Of a stretch of 64,000 nt of DNA, positions 21,050-31,700 are shown piece after piece. The notes beneath the pieces were generated by a model, which had not been told where the DNA came from, ran no database searches, and saw only the letters and a list, made by a program, of their open reading frames with translations. This stretch comes from Albugo candida (lineage: Eukaryota; Oomycota; Peronosporomycetes; Albuginales), in contig JBDOQK010000001.1 of NCBI GenBank assembly GCA_040437565.1, positions 124,001 through 188,000 on the forward strand, read 5' to 3'. Within the stretch, counting starts at the first letter, position 1; every line of letters starts with the position of its first letter. Both the position numbers and the translations under genes were made by a program.

Positions 21050-22604
21050 ATGAATGGACGCGGAATGGAGTACGACAGTTTTGCGCAAAGGGCAGAGTCG
21101 TCTCCACTCTTACGCGCATTGCAGACTACGTACGAGACAGAGGAAAATCACTTTTATGACAGTAATGAGCTGGAGAATGGTACACTATTTATCCTCTATA
21201 GAAGGCTCTTACTATATAATTGTGTTTACAGAGTTGGACCAAACACTCTACTCGATCGACCCGTCGACGCCAAACTCGAGCGAACATCGGGACAGCGCGT
21301 TTTCGTATAAAAGTCCAGTGATATTCGCGGAAAAAGCATTAGGAGCTATACTTCATGGCGCATTACTTTACGCGTTGTGTTGTATTATTGGCATTGCATT
21401 CATATCACTCAAATTTGAAGGATTATTAGGCAATCGAGTCAATTGGTATATCGTCTTCCTACCGTTTTGGGGTGCCAATGTGCTGATTATAATCGCGCAT
21501 TTTCTTTCCTTCCGACATGCGAAAAAATTGCGTCAATGGGCCGAAGTGGAAACTATGGAGAATGAGCCTTTGTTACCTCTTTTACGTCGTGTGATGATGA
21601 TTTATTCCATCAGTGTTCCGTTGACCGGCTTGCTTTTTTGGTGCGAATTAGCGTTCTGCTTACAGCTGTCCAATGAAGGAAAAACGAGCTTTTACTTTTG
21701 TTACGTTCCGCTGATGCTCATCCAATTGGCTTTTGTCGCTCGTTATATGCTCTGTTTTGCGCACAGCTCACTCCCAGTAATACTAGGTGCTTATTACAGC
21801 TGTTTTGAAACCTTATGTTTGTGCTTTTAGGCGGTTTGTTGGATGCTAAGCTTTGTTTTTACCCTTCTTTTGGGCTATCAAACCAGTACAGCGACCGCAC
21901 GATTTCATGGAATTCCGAGTGTCAGGGAATCTATAGAGCATCCTCAAATCTTTCCGTTATCGTGGTGGACCGTATTGACTCCACTGCTCGCATTAGAAGC
22001 TTTAATGGCTTTGAATTTGGGCGTCATTTTGTACAACGAATTTTCAGGAATTTATCGTATGACAAAATGGCAATTATGTGCAGCTGTTCTGTATACTGTT
22101 GGTTTAATTATGATGATCACAGGACAACTCCTACTGCTCTTATATAAAATCGATATCAGATGGGGAACGTTCAATTTTCCTTCAGCGTGTGTGCTTCTCG
22201 GTATATTTGGTATTTGTATCGGTATATATACTGTTGGAAAACATCACGTTAAGGTGTTAATGGCCACACGCGGTGGGGCTGTACCTGTTCCATTGACACG
22301 CACCAAGCAGGGATGGATCACTAATCACGCTATGGTTGAACACTGGAGCTTATTTGGCGAGATTTATCTAACAGCTTATGGTCTACGCAAACGACAGCAC
22401 CATAAAGAGAAGCGCGTTCCCAGCCAAGTCGATTCATCTCGCGATCTCTTCTTGCGATGGCCTCTTTTGACAATTTTCACAAAGATGTTTCAGCGGTTTT
22501 CGAAGAAGCCAGATCCGGATGAATCACCAGATATATTGGCGCGACAGTATGGCGGTCGACGAACGTCTGGAATTTACAGCAATATATCGACCGAGTTTTG
22601 CTAA
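21050..22604 (+). CDS. Multi-pass membrane protein (TMEM185-like, tentative)
   Basis: Three exons (21050-21179, 21232-21776, 21831-22604) join in frame to 482 residues. A soluble, acidic N-terminus of ~85 residues is followed by about eight hydrophobic helices, for example KALGAILHGALLYALCCIIG, VNWYIVFLPFWGANVLIIIA, LTPLLALEALMALNLGVIL and FPSACVLLGIFGICIGIYTV, then a ~120-residue basic cytosolic tail. The helix pattern and the W-Y-x-V-F-x-P-x-W phrase recall TMEM185-type proteins, but this is a weak call. Function unknown. The C-terminus is repeated at 23561-23892 in the redundant contig copy. Confidence 0.65.
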
Positions 22605-23083
22605 CATTCTTGCACGTTATATTAGTATAATGACAAATGGGAATGGTGTTGTTTTGGCGTTTAATTGCGCTTATCACAAAAGGTGTCGTTATTGAATGGG
22701 AAATAGAAGGGAAAGTTTCATACATTAACAACAGAACTGACATCAGTGAAGATATGAAAAGTTCGTGAAGGTTAAAATAGCGTTCAAGTAACTTAAATGT
22801 ACAAAGTTCCGAATTCAAACTCTCTCCCACTCGCAGAAAGGGAATATCAACAAAAATTGCTGCTTTCAGCGGTTTAAAACGAGACTGAGGTCGTTATTGA
22901 AAAGCCAGTCTGAAAATCGCAGTCAAAAGAAAGTGTCATAGGGTTCACGCAACATAACAGTTTATCAGACGAGCAGATAGAGCACTGAAACGGTGACTTG
23001 TGCTGCTATTGTTACAAGAGGTTGCTAAGTTTGCTGCATTTTCTCTATCAGTCATCATACTTGTTAGGTTACTTTTCTGAAGA
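22605..23083. other. Intergenic region, nothing recognised
   Basis: 479 bases between the membrane protein gene and the first (interrupted) copy of the 136-residue gene. AT-rich, only short open stretches. The same sequence occurs at 23893-24371. Confidence 0.4.
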
Positions 23084-23460
23084 ATGCTCGTACATAGTCG
23101 CAACGATACTGTCACTCGTGAATTACGAGAGGAATGGTTGACTTTCAATGAGTCGGGCACTGTAAATCCGGAGCGCTATCATTGTGATGAAGTGTTGATC
23201 ATTTGCGGTGAAATTTGTCGATTATCACTTGCTATCCAAATCTACAATGCAAAACTATCAAAGTTCTTGCTTTACCAGCACGAGATACAGCGCCATCAAT
23301 CTTTCAGTAAAAACTGCGCACTGGTAGTATTCACCTACCCGATTTAACAGAACGACTCTACACTTAACCGAGTCTTTCGAGGACTCCTTATACATAGATA
23401 AAGCAGACACGTGTCAGCTCCAATACTAACTACGTAATCTGATCCACGTAATTGCACGTT

Positions 23461-24748
23461 NNNNNNNNNNNNNNNNNNNNNNNNNNNNNNNNNNNNNNNN
23501 NNNNNNNNNNNNNNNNNNNNNNNNNNNNNNNNNNNNNNNNNNNNNNNNNNNNNNNNNNNNGTGGGGCTGTACCTGTTCCATTGACACGCACCAAGCAGGG
23601 ATGGATCACTAATCACGCTATGGTTGAACACTGGAGCTTATTTGGCGAGATTTATCTAACAGCTTATGGTCTACGCAAACGACAGCACCATAAAGAGAAG
23701 CGCGTTCCCAGCCAAGTCGATTCATCTCGCGATCTCTTCTTGCGATGGCCTCTTTTGACAATTTTCACAAAGATGTTTCAGCGGTTTTCGAAGAAGCCAG
23801 ATCCGGATGAATCACCAGATATATTGGCGCGACAGTATGGCGGTCGACGAACGTCTGGAATTTACAGCAATATATCGACCGAGTTTTGCTAACATTCTTG
23901 CACGTTATATTAGTATAATGACAAATGGGAATGGTGTTGTTTTGGCGTTTAATTGCGCTTATCACAAAAGGTGTCGTTATTGAATGGGAAATAGAAGGGA
24001 AAGTTTCATACATTAACAACAGAACTGACATCAGTGAAGATATGAAAAGTTCGTGAAGGTTAAAATAGCGTTCAAGTAACTTAAATGTACAAAGTTCCGA
24101 ATTCAAACTCTCTCCCACTCGCAGAAAGGGAATATCAACAAAAATTGCTGCTTTCAGCGGTTTAAAACGAGACTGAGGTCGTTATTGAAAAGCCAGTCTG
24201 AAAATCGCAGTCAAAAGAAAGTGTCATAGGGTTCACGCAACATAACAGTTTATCAGACGAGCAGATAGAGCACTGAAACGGTGACTTGTGCTGCTATTGT
24301 TACAAGAGGTTGCTAAGTTTGCTGCATTTTCTCTATCAGTCATCATACTTGTTAGGTTACTTTTCTGAAGAATGCTCGTACATAGTCGCAACGATACTGT
24401 CACTCGTGAATTACGAGAGGAATGGTTGACTTTCAATGAGTCGGGCACTGTAAATCCGGAGCGCTATCATTGTGATGAAGTGTTGATCATTTGCGGTGAA
24501 ATTTGTCGATTATCACTTGCTATCCAAATCTACAATGCAAAACTATCAAAGTTCTTGCTTTACCAGCACGAGATACAGCGCCATCAATCTTTCAGTAAAA
24601 ACTGCGCACTGGTAGTATTCACCTACCCGATTTAACAGAACGACTCTACACTTAACCGAGTCTTTCGAGGACTCCTTATACATAGATAAAGCAGACACGT
24701 GTCAGCTCCAATACTAACTACGTAATCTGATCCACGTAATTGCACGTT
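23461..24748. repeat. 100-N gap plus redundant copy of 22273-23460
   Basis: Ns at 23461-23560. Bases 23561-24748 repeat 22273-23460 (1188 bases). The copy holds the C-terminus of the membrane protein and the first exons of the small spliced gene, which is intact only in the second copy. Confidence 0.93.
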
Positions 24749-25000
24749 GAGGAGACGTTATTTTGCCTGCTGCTGAGCAAAATACTCTAATCGTTCGCAT
24801 TAGCTGTCGCACTTCCAAATGACTTTGGTCAAATTGTCCTAGATTCTACGCAAGCAACCACTCGCTGCGGCGATCTCAAACTGAAACAATCCAATGACAG
24901 GATGTTCACCGGAATCAGATCTAACACATGCTCTATCGAGTGGCAGTCAATTACATTGCAAGAGAGACTGCCTTATTCTCTCCAGTACTCCGTCAGATGA
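24372..25000 (+). CDS. Unrecognised 136-residue spliced gene (tentative)
   Basis: Assembled from four exons with matching phases: 24372-24495, 24567-24594 (only 28 bases), 24639-24700 and 24804-25000. The product starts MLVHSRNDTVTRELREEWLT, continues DTAPSIFQTTLHLTESFEDS, and ends with NDFGQIVLDSTQATTRCGDL...YSLQYSVR. The last acceptor has a good branch site (ctctaatcg). Sequence quality looks like genuine protein, but no family is recognised and an alternative 3' exon reading to 25143 exists. The first half is also present at 23084-23460, where the N gap cuts it. Confidence 0.42.
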
Positions 25001-25479
25001 GCAGCTGCTACAGCCTTCGCCGACGTTCTATTATAAAAGATGCAGTACCCCACTTTTTACAAACTCATTCTATGTATAGTTGCCATCTGTTACTCGTCGA
25101 TCATTTCTCGCAGCATTTCACTCGTATTCTTTTTCATGCGTGACCCATGTAATCGTTTTGATTGGCTCCAAATCATGTTAAAAGACTGAGACATGCAAAT
25201 CCACTGAACTGCTGCTTTGTCTATGCACGACCCACTCCGGCATTGTTCCCGCATTGTAGACATTCGTGCATTGTGACTGGACGTTCGGAAAGTGCCGTCG
25301 CGTTGCTGTCACCGTACCCTCTTGTGTCATTGGGACTTTGCAATTGTCGCAGTCATTTGTTTTTATACAGAACGAAAAAAGCTCAAGTTAGGATAATCAC
25401 AAATCGTCTTTCTTTATTAGAAGAGCTACAACTTCACATTCATAGAAGAACACTCTTGAGTACTCACCATTAAAAGACA
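25001..25479. other. Region upstream of the phosphodiesterase gene
   Basis: 479 bases. Open stretches exist on the plus strand (to 25143 and 25162-25473) but have no family resemblance. It may hold a 3' exon of the preceding gene and the promoter of the phosphodiesterase. Confidence 0.35.
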
Positions 25480-27066
25480 ATGGATACGCCCACTAAGGAA
25501 TTTACAAGCGAGCTCCTGTACAGCAAATCCAGATCAACGTCTACGTCGACCGACTACATGGATTCAGTAGGATACGGATTGGAGTGTCCGCACACTTGGT
25601 TGCCCCTTTCCAAGTCGCGATCCAGTTTGGATATTACACACAACAGCACCGACGTTTTTCTATCGCGAAGAAAATCCCTTCAGTCGTTCCCACAGTCAGC
25701 GACACTACTGACTCAAGTACCGAACAATGTATCGTGGTTTCAAGTAAACAGCGTCTCATCGACTGAGTTTACCGGTTTTCAAACGTGGGCGTTCAATTCA
25801 AAGCTGTTGAAAGAATGTATGCATCAATCCGCTCCCAATTTACTGCCTTATCAATCCAAGCTTTCGGACTTGAAAGGTCGGAATGCAGCTTCTCTGACGG
25901 ATTCTTTATCGTGGGAGGAGTTGTGTGACGAGCAAGTGGTCGAAGAGGAAGCAGCAACTTGGAATAAAAATGAGCTTTTATTATCATGTGGACCACAGAA
26001 AAGAACACGTGATCAAATTAGTAGCTCTTCCAAGCTCGGTGATCCGTCTATTATTCGAATTTGCCAAAAGCTTGAGGTCGATCAACAACACATCCAGCAG
26101 GTCGTTGAGATTGTGAATGTGCAAATTGGAACACGTGAGATGAATATGCCTCAATTAGCGTCGCTTTTGGGTGATCAATTATTCCCATTTCTTGGTATTC
26201 TGGCATTTGAGGATCTGGACCTAATGAACGACTATGTCGATCAAGAAGCTTTGGTGAATCTCTTTAGACACATTCAAGGTCGTTATATGGCCGAAAACCC
26301 GTTTCACAACGCATGTCACGCGGCTGATGTGATGCACACTATGTACACGCTTTTAGCATCGACAAATCTTCGGACAAGGATCAGCCCACACATGCATGTG
26401 GCCGCAATATTGGCGTCTGTGATGCACGACATCGAGCATGTGGGGCTAACAAACGACTTTCTCGTAAAAAGCGACCACACAATAGCAAAAAAATACGTCT
26501 CCAAGAGCCCTATGGAAACGATGCACGCCAACCTCGCGAATTCCTTACTGCGTGATGAAAAGTTCCCATTATTGGATCGATTTTCAATCAATCAGCGTGA
26601 AGAAATTATCCAAGCGGTCGAAGAGACCATTCTGTCAACAGCACTTTGCTCGCAGCAGGAGATGTTAAAACAGGTGCGCGAAATGGATTTCAGTAGCAGA
26701 AATGCAAATCCGCTTGCTTTCAAATCGCAATTATGTTTACTTCGGCTTGTTCTTCATGTTAGCGATATTGGACAGACCATGAAACCATTTGCAATTCACC
26801 GAATGTGGTCTGAGCGATTGAATGAGGAGAATTTTCTACAAGGCGATATGGACAGAAAACTACGCCTTAGTATCACATCTACATGCTGTGATCGTAGAAG
26901 ATGGGATCATAAACAATTTTGTGACTCGCAAATCGATTTTTTGCATGCATTCGCTTTGCCGGCTATTCAGACACTTGATGACATCCCGTGGATGCATGTA
27001 GACGCATACGTCAGAGGAATCAAAGAGAATATTGCGCAATGGAGGCGCTGCAGTATTGAATGCTAG
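25480..27066 (+). CDS. Class I 3',5'-cyclic nucleotide phosphodiesterase
   Basis: Single exon, 528 residues. The N-terminal ~190 residues are Ser-rich without a clear domain. The catalytic domain follows, with both metal-binding HD motifs: FHNACHAADVMHTMY at about residue 275 and MHDIEHVGLTN at about 314. It also has the later metal Asp in LHVSDIGQTMKP and the glutamine region CDSQIDFLHAFALP expected for purine binding. It would hydrolyse cAMP and/or cGMP; specificity cannot be told from sequence. No GAF, PAS or membrane segment is seen, so it should be cytosolic and regulated through the N-terminus. The second motif (HDIEH-x-G) is a little divergent from the usual HDxDHPG. Confidence 0.9.
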   Translation: MDTPTKEFTSELLYSKSRSTSTSTDYMDSVGYGLECPHTWLPLSKSRSSLDITHNSTDVFLSRRKSLQSFPQSATLLTQVPNNVSWFQVNSVSSTEFTGFQTWAFNSKLLKECMHQSAPNLLPYQSKLSDLKGRNAASLTDSLSWEELCDEQVVEEEAATWNKNELLLSCGPQKRTRDQISSSSKLGDPSIIRICQKLEVDQQHIQQVVEIVNVQIGTREMNMPQLASLLGDQLFPFLGILAFEDLDLMNDYVDQEALVNLFRHIQGRYMAENPFHNACHAADVMHTMYTLLASTNLRTRISPHMHVAAILASVMHDIEHVGLTNDFLVKSDHTIAKKYVSKSPMETMHANLANSLLRDEKFPLLDRFSINQREEIIQAVEETILSTALCSQQEMLKQVREMDFSSRNANPLAFKSQLCLLRLVLHVSDIGQTMKPFAIHRMWSERLNEENFLQGDMDRKLRLSITSTCCDRRRWDHKQFCDSQIDFLHAFALPAIQTLDDIPWMHVDAYVRGIKENIAQWRRCSIEC

Positions 27067-27200
27067 CGAGAAATAGTTTATAATAATAAATGAATGACGA
27101 AATGTCGTTGATGTCTCCGTGAATGACCCAAATAATAGCCGGTGGAGAAGACCGTTAATCGGCAGATTTGTTCTTTTTTTCCGATACGTTCTCTCTCACA

Positions 27201-28631
27201 ATGTCGGAAGATGAAGACACGAGTGAGAAGTTTGTGTATGTGGCGACTCAATCGAACAGCTGTTCCTCGTTGGAAAGTCTCCAAAGTGCTTCGTCAGAGT
27301 GCTGTTCGGACAACAACGAATTGGAACGAGCGTCAGCGTCTACTGGAAGCGACGATGATGAAGCTGAAATGGTTGAAGGATTCCAGGGGATGCGTGTCGA
27401 AGAGACCACGGAAATGAACCTTGCGTTCGTGAGGATAGATTATGATGACAATAAGACGATACAAGATCTGAATTCGATGAAAATCGGGGATAGCCAGGAA
27501 GCCGGTCCTGAATGTCCAGTATGCTTGCGAAGCTTCAGCAGCATATTGGCATTCTCGAATCACGCTGAGAATAATAGACCTTGTTTCGTATCTCAATTGG
27601 AGAGTGCATTTTCTTGTGTAGAGTGTGAAGAGAGATTTCTTCGTCTTGGAGATTGGGTATTACACATGAATGAAGACCATGGGAGGGTACAACGAGCCGA
27701 TCAGAATTATCAATCCAAACGATATTTGTGCTTGGAATGCGGTTTTGTTGGCGAGTCGCAAGCTTTGAAAAGTCAACACGTGCGTACAACGGGTCATAAA
27801 AGATTTGACACGGGTCCATATCGATGCTCTGATTGTGAAAAAGAATTTCAATCGGTGGAAGGTTTGTTGTCTCATATGCGCGCCAAAAACCATAAATGGA
27901 GACTTTCACAAAACCAATCGAGAGAATGCCGTCTTTGTGGGAAAAAATTCAAATCTGTATCTGCGTTGGACAACCATTCNNNNNNNNNNNNNNNNNNNNN
28001 NNNNNNNNNNNNNNNNNNNNNNNNNNNNNNNNNNNNNNNNNNNNNNNNNNNNNNNNNNNNNNNNNNNNNNNNNNNNNNNTTGGAATGCGGTTTTGTTGGC
28101 GAGTCGCAAGCTTTGAAAAGTCAACACGTGCGTACAACGGGTCATAAAAGATTTGACACGGGTCCATATCGATGCTCTGATTGTGAAAAAGAATTTCAAT
28201 CGGTGGAAGGTTTGTTGTCTCATATGCGCGCCAAAAACCATAAATGGAGACTTTCACAAAACCAATCGAGAGAATGCCGTCTTTGTGGGAAAAAATTCAA
28301 ATCTGTATCTGCGTTGGACAACCATTCTACATCGAAACATGGGGCGAAGCTACCGGCAGCAGGCGAGAAAGAATGGATCTGTTCTGTTTGCGGACGCGCT
28401 GATTTCGCCACAGAGAAAGCATTGCAAGCTCATATGAGCAATCCTGGTAAGCAGCACACAATTCGAGAAAATCCATGTTCATGTCCGCCGAATAAATTGC
28501 GTGTGGTGCGAGCACATCGTACCTCGGACGGATTCATCTACAAAGCGATCATCAAATGCTCCAGATGTCATCGATTCCCAGTGACTATCCCGTTGCCAGC
28601 AGATCGAGCAATGGCTGTTCGAGATGCGTAA
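27201..28631 (+). CDS. C2H2 zinc-finger protein (carries a false internal repeat)
   Basis: Start ATG 27201 (MSEDEDTSEKFVYVATQ). The N-terminal 100 residues are acidic. Several C2H2 fingers follow: CPVCLRSFSSILAFSNH, CVECEERFLRLGDWVLHMNEDH, CLECGFV...QHVRTTGH, CSDCEKEFQSVEGLLSHMRAKNH, CRLCGKKFKSVSALDNH...KH and CSVCGRADFATEKALQAHM. The C-terminus has a further Cys-x2-Cys pair (KCSRCHRF). It is probably a nucleic-acid-binding nuclear protein. The reading runs through the N gap at 27980-28079, but only because the 248-base redundant copy plus 100 Ns equals 348 bases, a multiple of three. Removing them gives a real protein of about 360 residues. Confidence 0.78.
   Translation: MSEDEDTSEKFVYVATQSNSCSSLESLQSASSECCSDNNELERASASTGSDDDEAEMVEGFQGMRVEETTEMNLAFVRIDYDDNKTIQDLNSMKIGDSQEAGPECPVCLRSFSSILAFSNHAENNRPCFVSQLESAFSCVECEERFLRLGDWVLHMNEDHGRVQRADQNYQSKRYLCLECGFVGESQALKSQHVRTTGHKRFDTGPYRCSDCEKEFQSVEGLLSHMRAKNHKWRLSQNQSRECRLCGKKFKSVSALDNHXXXXXXXXXXXXXXXXXXXXXXXXXXXXXXXXXXLECGFVGESQALKSQHVRTTGHKRFDTGPYRCSDCEKEFQSVEGLLSHMRAKNHKWRLSQNQSRECRLCGKKFKSVSALDNHSTSKHGAKLPAAGEKEWICSVCGRADFATEKALQAHMSNPGKQHTIRENPCSCPPNKLRVVRAHRTSDGFIYKAIIKCSRCHRFPVTIPLPADRAMAVRDA
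27980..28327. repeat. 100-N gap plus redundant copy of 27732-27979
   Basis: Ns at 27980-28079. Bases 28080-28327 repeat 27732-27979 (248 bases), inside the zinc-finger gene, and create a false in-frame duplication of two to three fingers. Confidence 0.93.
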
Positions 28632-28715
28632 AGTAAAGTTTAATGAATTGTTGTGCTTCTGATGCGTCCATAAATAAGGTCGACTGCTTTTGCTGGAAAT
28701 GTTTCAGTATTTGTT

Positions 28716-31700
28716 TCAGGATCTTGTCCTTACATGCAGCGTTTCCACACATCGATCACATATTCGACAGGCTTTCTTCGTCGTGCTGCGAGACAAATTC
28801 CATTTTTGGCGCGAGCAGTGACCACACACGAGCGAGCCGCAAAGCCTAAAACGACGGAATTGAGAACCAGAATTTTATCAACATGCGAGCACATACCGAC
28901 AATGGTGTCGTGGACGGTAGACCGCAAAAGTGTGATAGCAAATTGTGCACACATTGGAAGCTCTATCGTACATAAAGATGGGAGCAAGGGAAGAGTTGAT
29001 GACGCTCTGCCGTCGCAATGCAAGCACATTGTTGATCGGATCTGGACTTGCGTAATTTCCGATACAATGCATGAGCGTTCGGACCCATTCGTCTCGTGTG
29101 GACAGCGATTCCGTTTCAAAAATGAGTATTTGAGTCTTTTCTCCTTCCACTGTACATACGTGAGTGCTGAATAGCTCATCCTTCTCGAGAGCAAATACTT
29201 CACATGTTGCAATTGGAAAAACTTGTTCTGGTTTTGAAGATTTGAATGTGCTGGAAAGTGTAAGATTCTTCATAGTTAATGAGATCCAAAATCGATGGCC
29301 TTTGCGATAATTGGGAGCAATCAAAACATTCAGCCAGCCATTTTTGATGACCAAAGTAGTTTCGAGACCGGGTGCTTTCGGTTCGGCTGGATCCAGTAGC
29401 AAGCGCTGTTGCTGATATTCCGAGTTTGACGCTATCCAACGATGAGATACATTCAACCATCCGTCGGCTGCAATGCTTCGATCGATGCAAATTCGGAGAT
29501 ACTCCATCCATCCTTGCTTTTCTTCTTGCGTGGCTGCAAGTAAGATGAACGATTTGATCGGTGAGTAGAAGTAGAAGGCGCTGAAGTGCACATAGAAATA
29601 TCAACTTTGTCAGCGACAAGACCTATGGATGGTGAGGTCGTACTTTGCGAATGCGTTCATATTTCCTCCGCCGGACGCATTGATGATCTGTGGTGTCGCG
29701 TCTGTCTGATTGGATACTTTGCACTCCCATAAGTCCACCATTTGATACTTTTTCTTGTGTATAGACGTCCTTTTACGACCGTAAACGATTGCTAGTAAAC
29801 AATTTGAGTACCACTCATGCAATTACAATGAAAACGTACCATCCTCCAGCAAGATGACGTGATATTTCTTGACTCGACTCCGGCCAACTTTGCGTAACAT
29901 ACCATCTTTGACATAAAGCCTTCCTTCCAAATCAAGGCCGCATTGTAATGAAACACTTTCAATCTGCTTTGCGTTATAGCGACTTATGACAGCAGCTTCC
30001 ATTCTCAGTGCCACCTGATCGACATACTCGATAGCCGCTGTTAGCGCTGAGAGATCCAAATGATCTTTTGGTGTGAGAGCCAATAAATTTCGCAGACTTT
30101 TTTGGTATTTTGGGATCTGACGCATCGGCATACTCAGTAATATTCGTAATTGCGATTCTGTTGCCTCCTCGGGTATCTCGTCGAGAAACTCTGCGAAGCC
30201 AGCAGACGTGATCAACGTAAGGGCTGCATCATGACGTTCCGCATATCCAATATATAATTCGAACAGCGGGGTGTATGCGTTGAAAATCGCACCCTATGCA
30301 GCAGATAAATCAGATTAGACGTCCACACAAGTCCGATGTACTTCATACTGGTCGAAACAAACGATCGCTTATTGGCATTGCTCTTGTTTCTGACACATGA
30401 CGCGAGAGATGGTTCAGTAGCTGCTGGTTAAGCGTACAAATATGATTGACACTGCTGAAAAAGACGGCCATTGCAGCATTCAGTAAAGGAGCTTTTCGCA
30501 GTTGCGGATTCCATTCGTAACTGGTAGATGATTCACAATCGTCCTGCTCTACTTCCCGGATCGAGCTCGTACTTTTACATTTCACACGTTCCTGGGGTCG
30601 AACGCATCCAGCGGTTCCATTTAACGAGCCCGATCGTGCCGCTTTTTTCTGCTTGCAAGTCGAGCCAGAACCAGAGAAAAATGGTGTTTTAACTGTAGAA
30701 TGATTCCGATGCTGGAAAATTGTCGATTTGATAAGTTCAAGAGGTTTCGGGCGACAATTTGGAGTCAATGGCGATTGCATGCAAGATTCGTTTTGTATCG
30801 AAGTACTTTTACTGCTTCCTGACTTTTCTATCTGTGAATATATCCTTTCGCCATGAGATGCATATGCGGCACGTTTTGTCTTTTTTTGCCGTTCTTCCCG
30901 AAGGCATTTCTGTGCTTCCAGCTGACGCAGTAATAACGGCTGAACGTAAATGTGTATGCATTCTTCCAAGCATGTAATATACCACTCTTCTGTCCGGATG
31001 ATTTTGGTCAAAATATCAAGTCTCTTTGCCTCAATATGAGAGCAACCTTCGTGGGATGTACATGCGTCTAAATTCTCGTCGGATGGTTTGATGTCGATGC
31101 TTTCGATGTCTCTGTGTTCTTGGTCCGATTCCTTGGAAAATACGGAATCGAAACATGGAGGTGATGAAACGTCAGGAAGAAGAGATACATCGGCGTCTTG
31201 ATGGTCTCTGGCATTTACGACTGATTTGTCGGCAGCATCTTGTATGGCAGTAGTCCATCCACTTTCTTGCTCTGCATCACTTGCACTAAGAATCCATTCA
31301 TCTCCTTCGTAACATATCTGTTCGCTATCACTTCGACAATTTTGATCGCAAATAAAATCGCCATGGAAGCTTTCAGCCTCGCTGTACTGTGTACTTGACG
31401 CGCGATAAGCGTATATATTTTCTTCCGATTCCATGTTATCAGTAATCGAGTCATCAAAGTGTTTTTGCGCGGCTTCGTTATTTGGTTTGATAATCTGGAA
31501 GCCGTGCTGGCTCTCTTGTGTATCTCGATGAATGACAATTGCACCATCTAGATCCAGACTGCACATATATTCTTTGCTAGTCGTACGTGATGCTGATTCA
31601 AGCGTATACTGCTTCAATATGTGTGGTCGTATTTCGAAAAAGAACTCGTTGCAACCATGCTCGCCATATCGACGAAGAATTCCTCGACGCTTGATGATGA

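Noticed and set aside
25162-25473. 103-residue open frame upstream of the phosphodiesterase
   Set aside because: His/Leu/Arg-rich composition with no motif; reads as chance opening in the promoter region.
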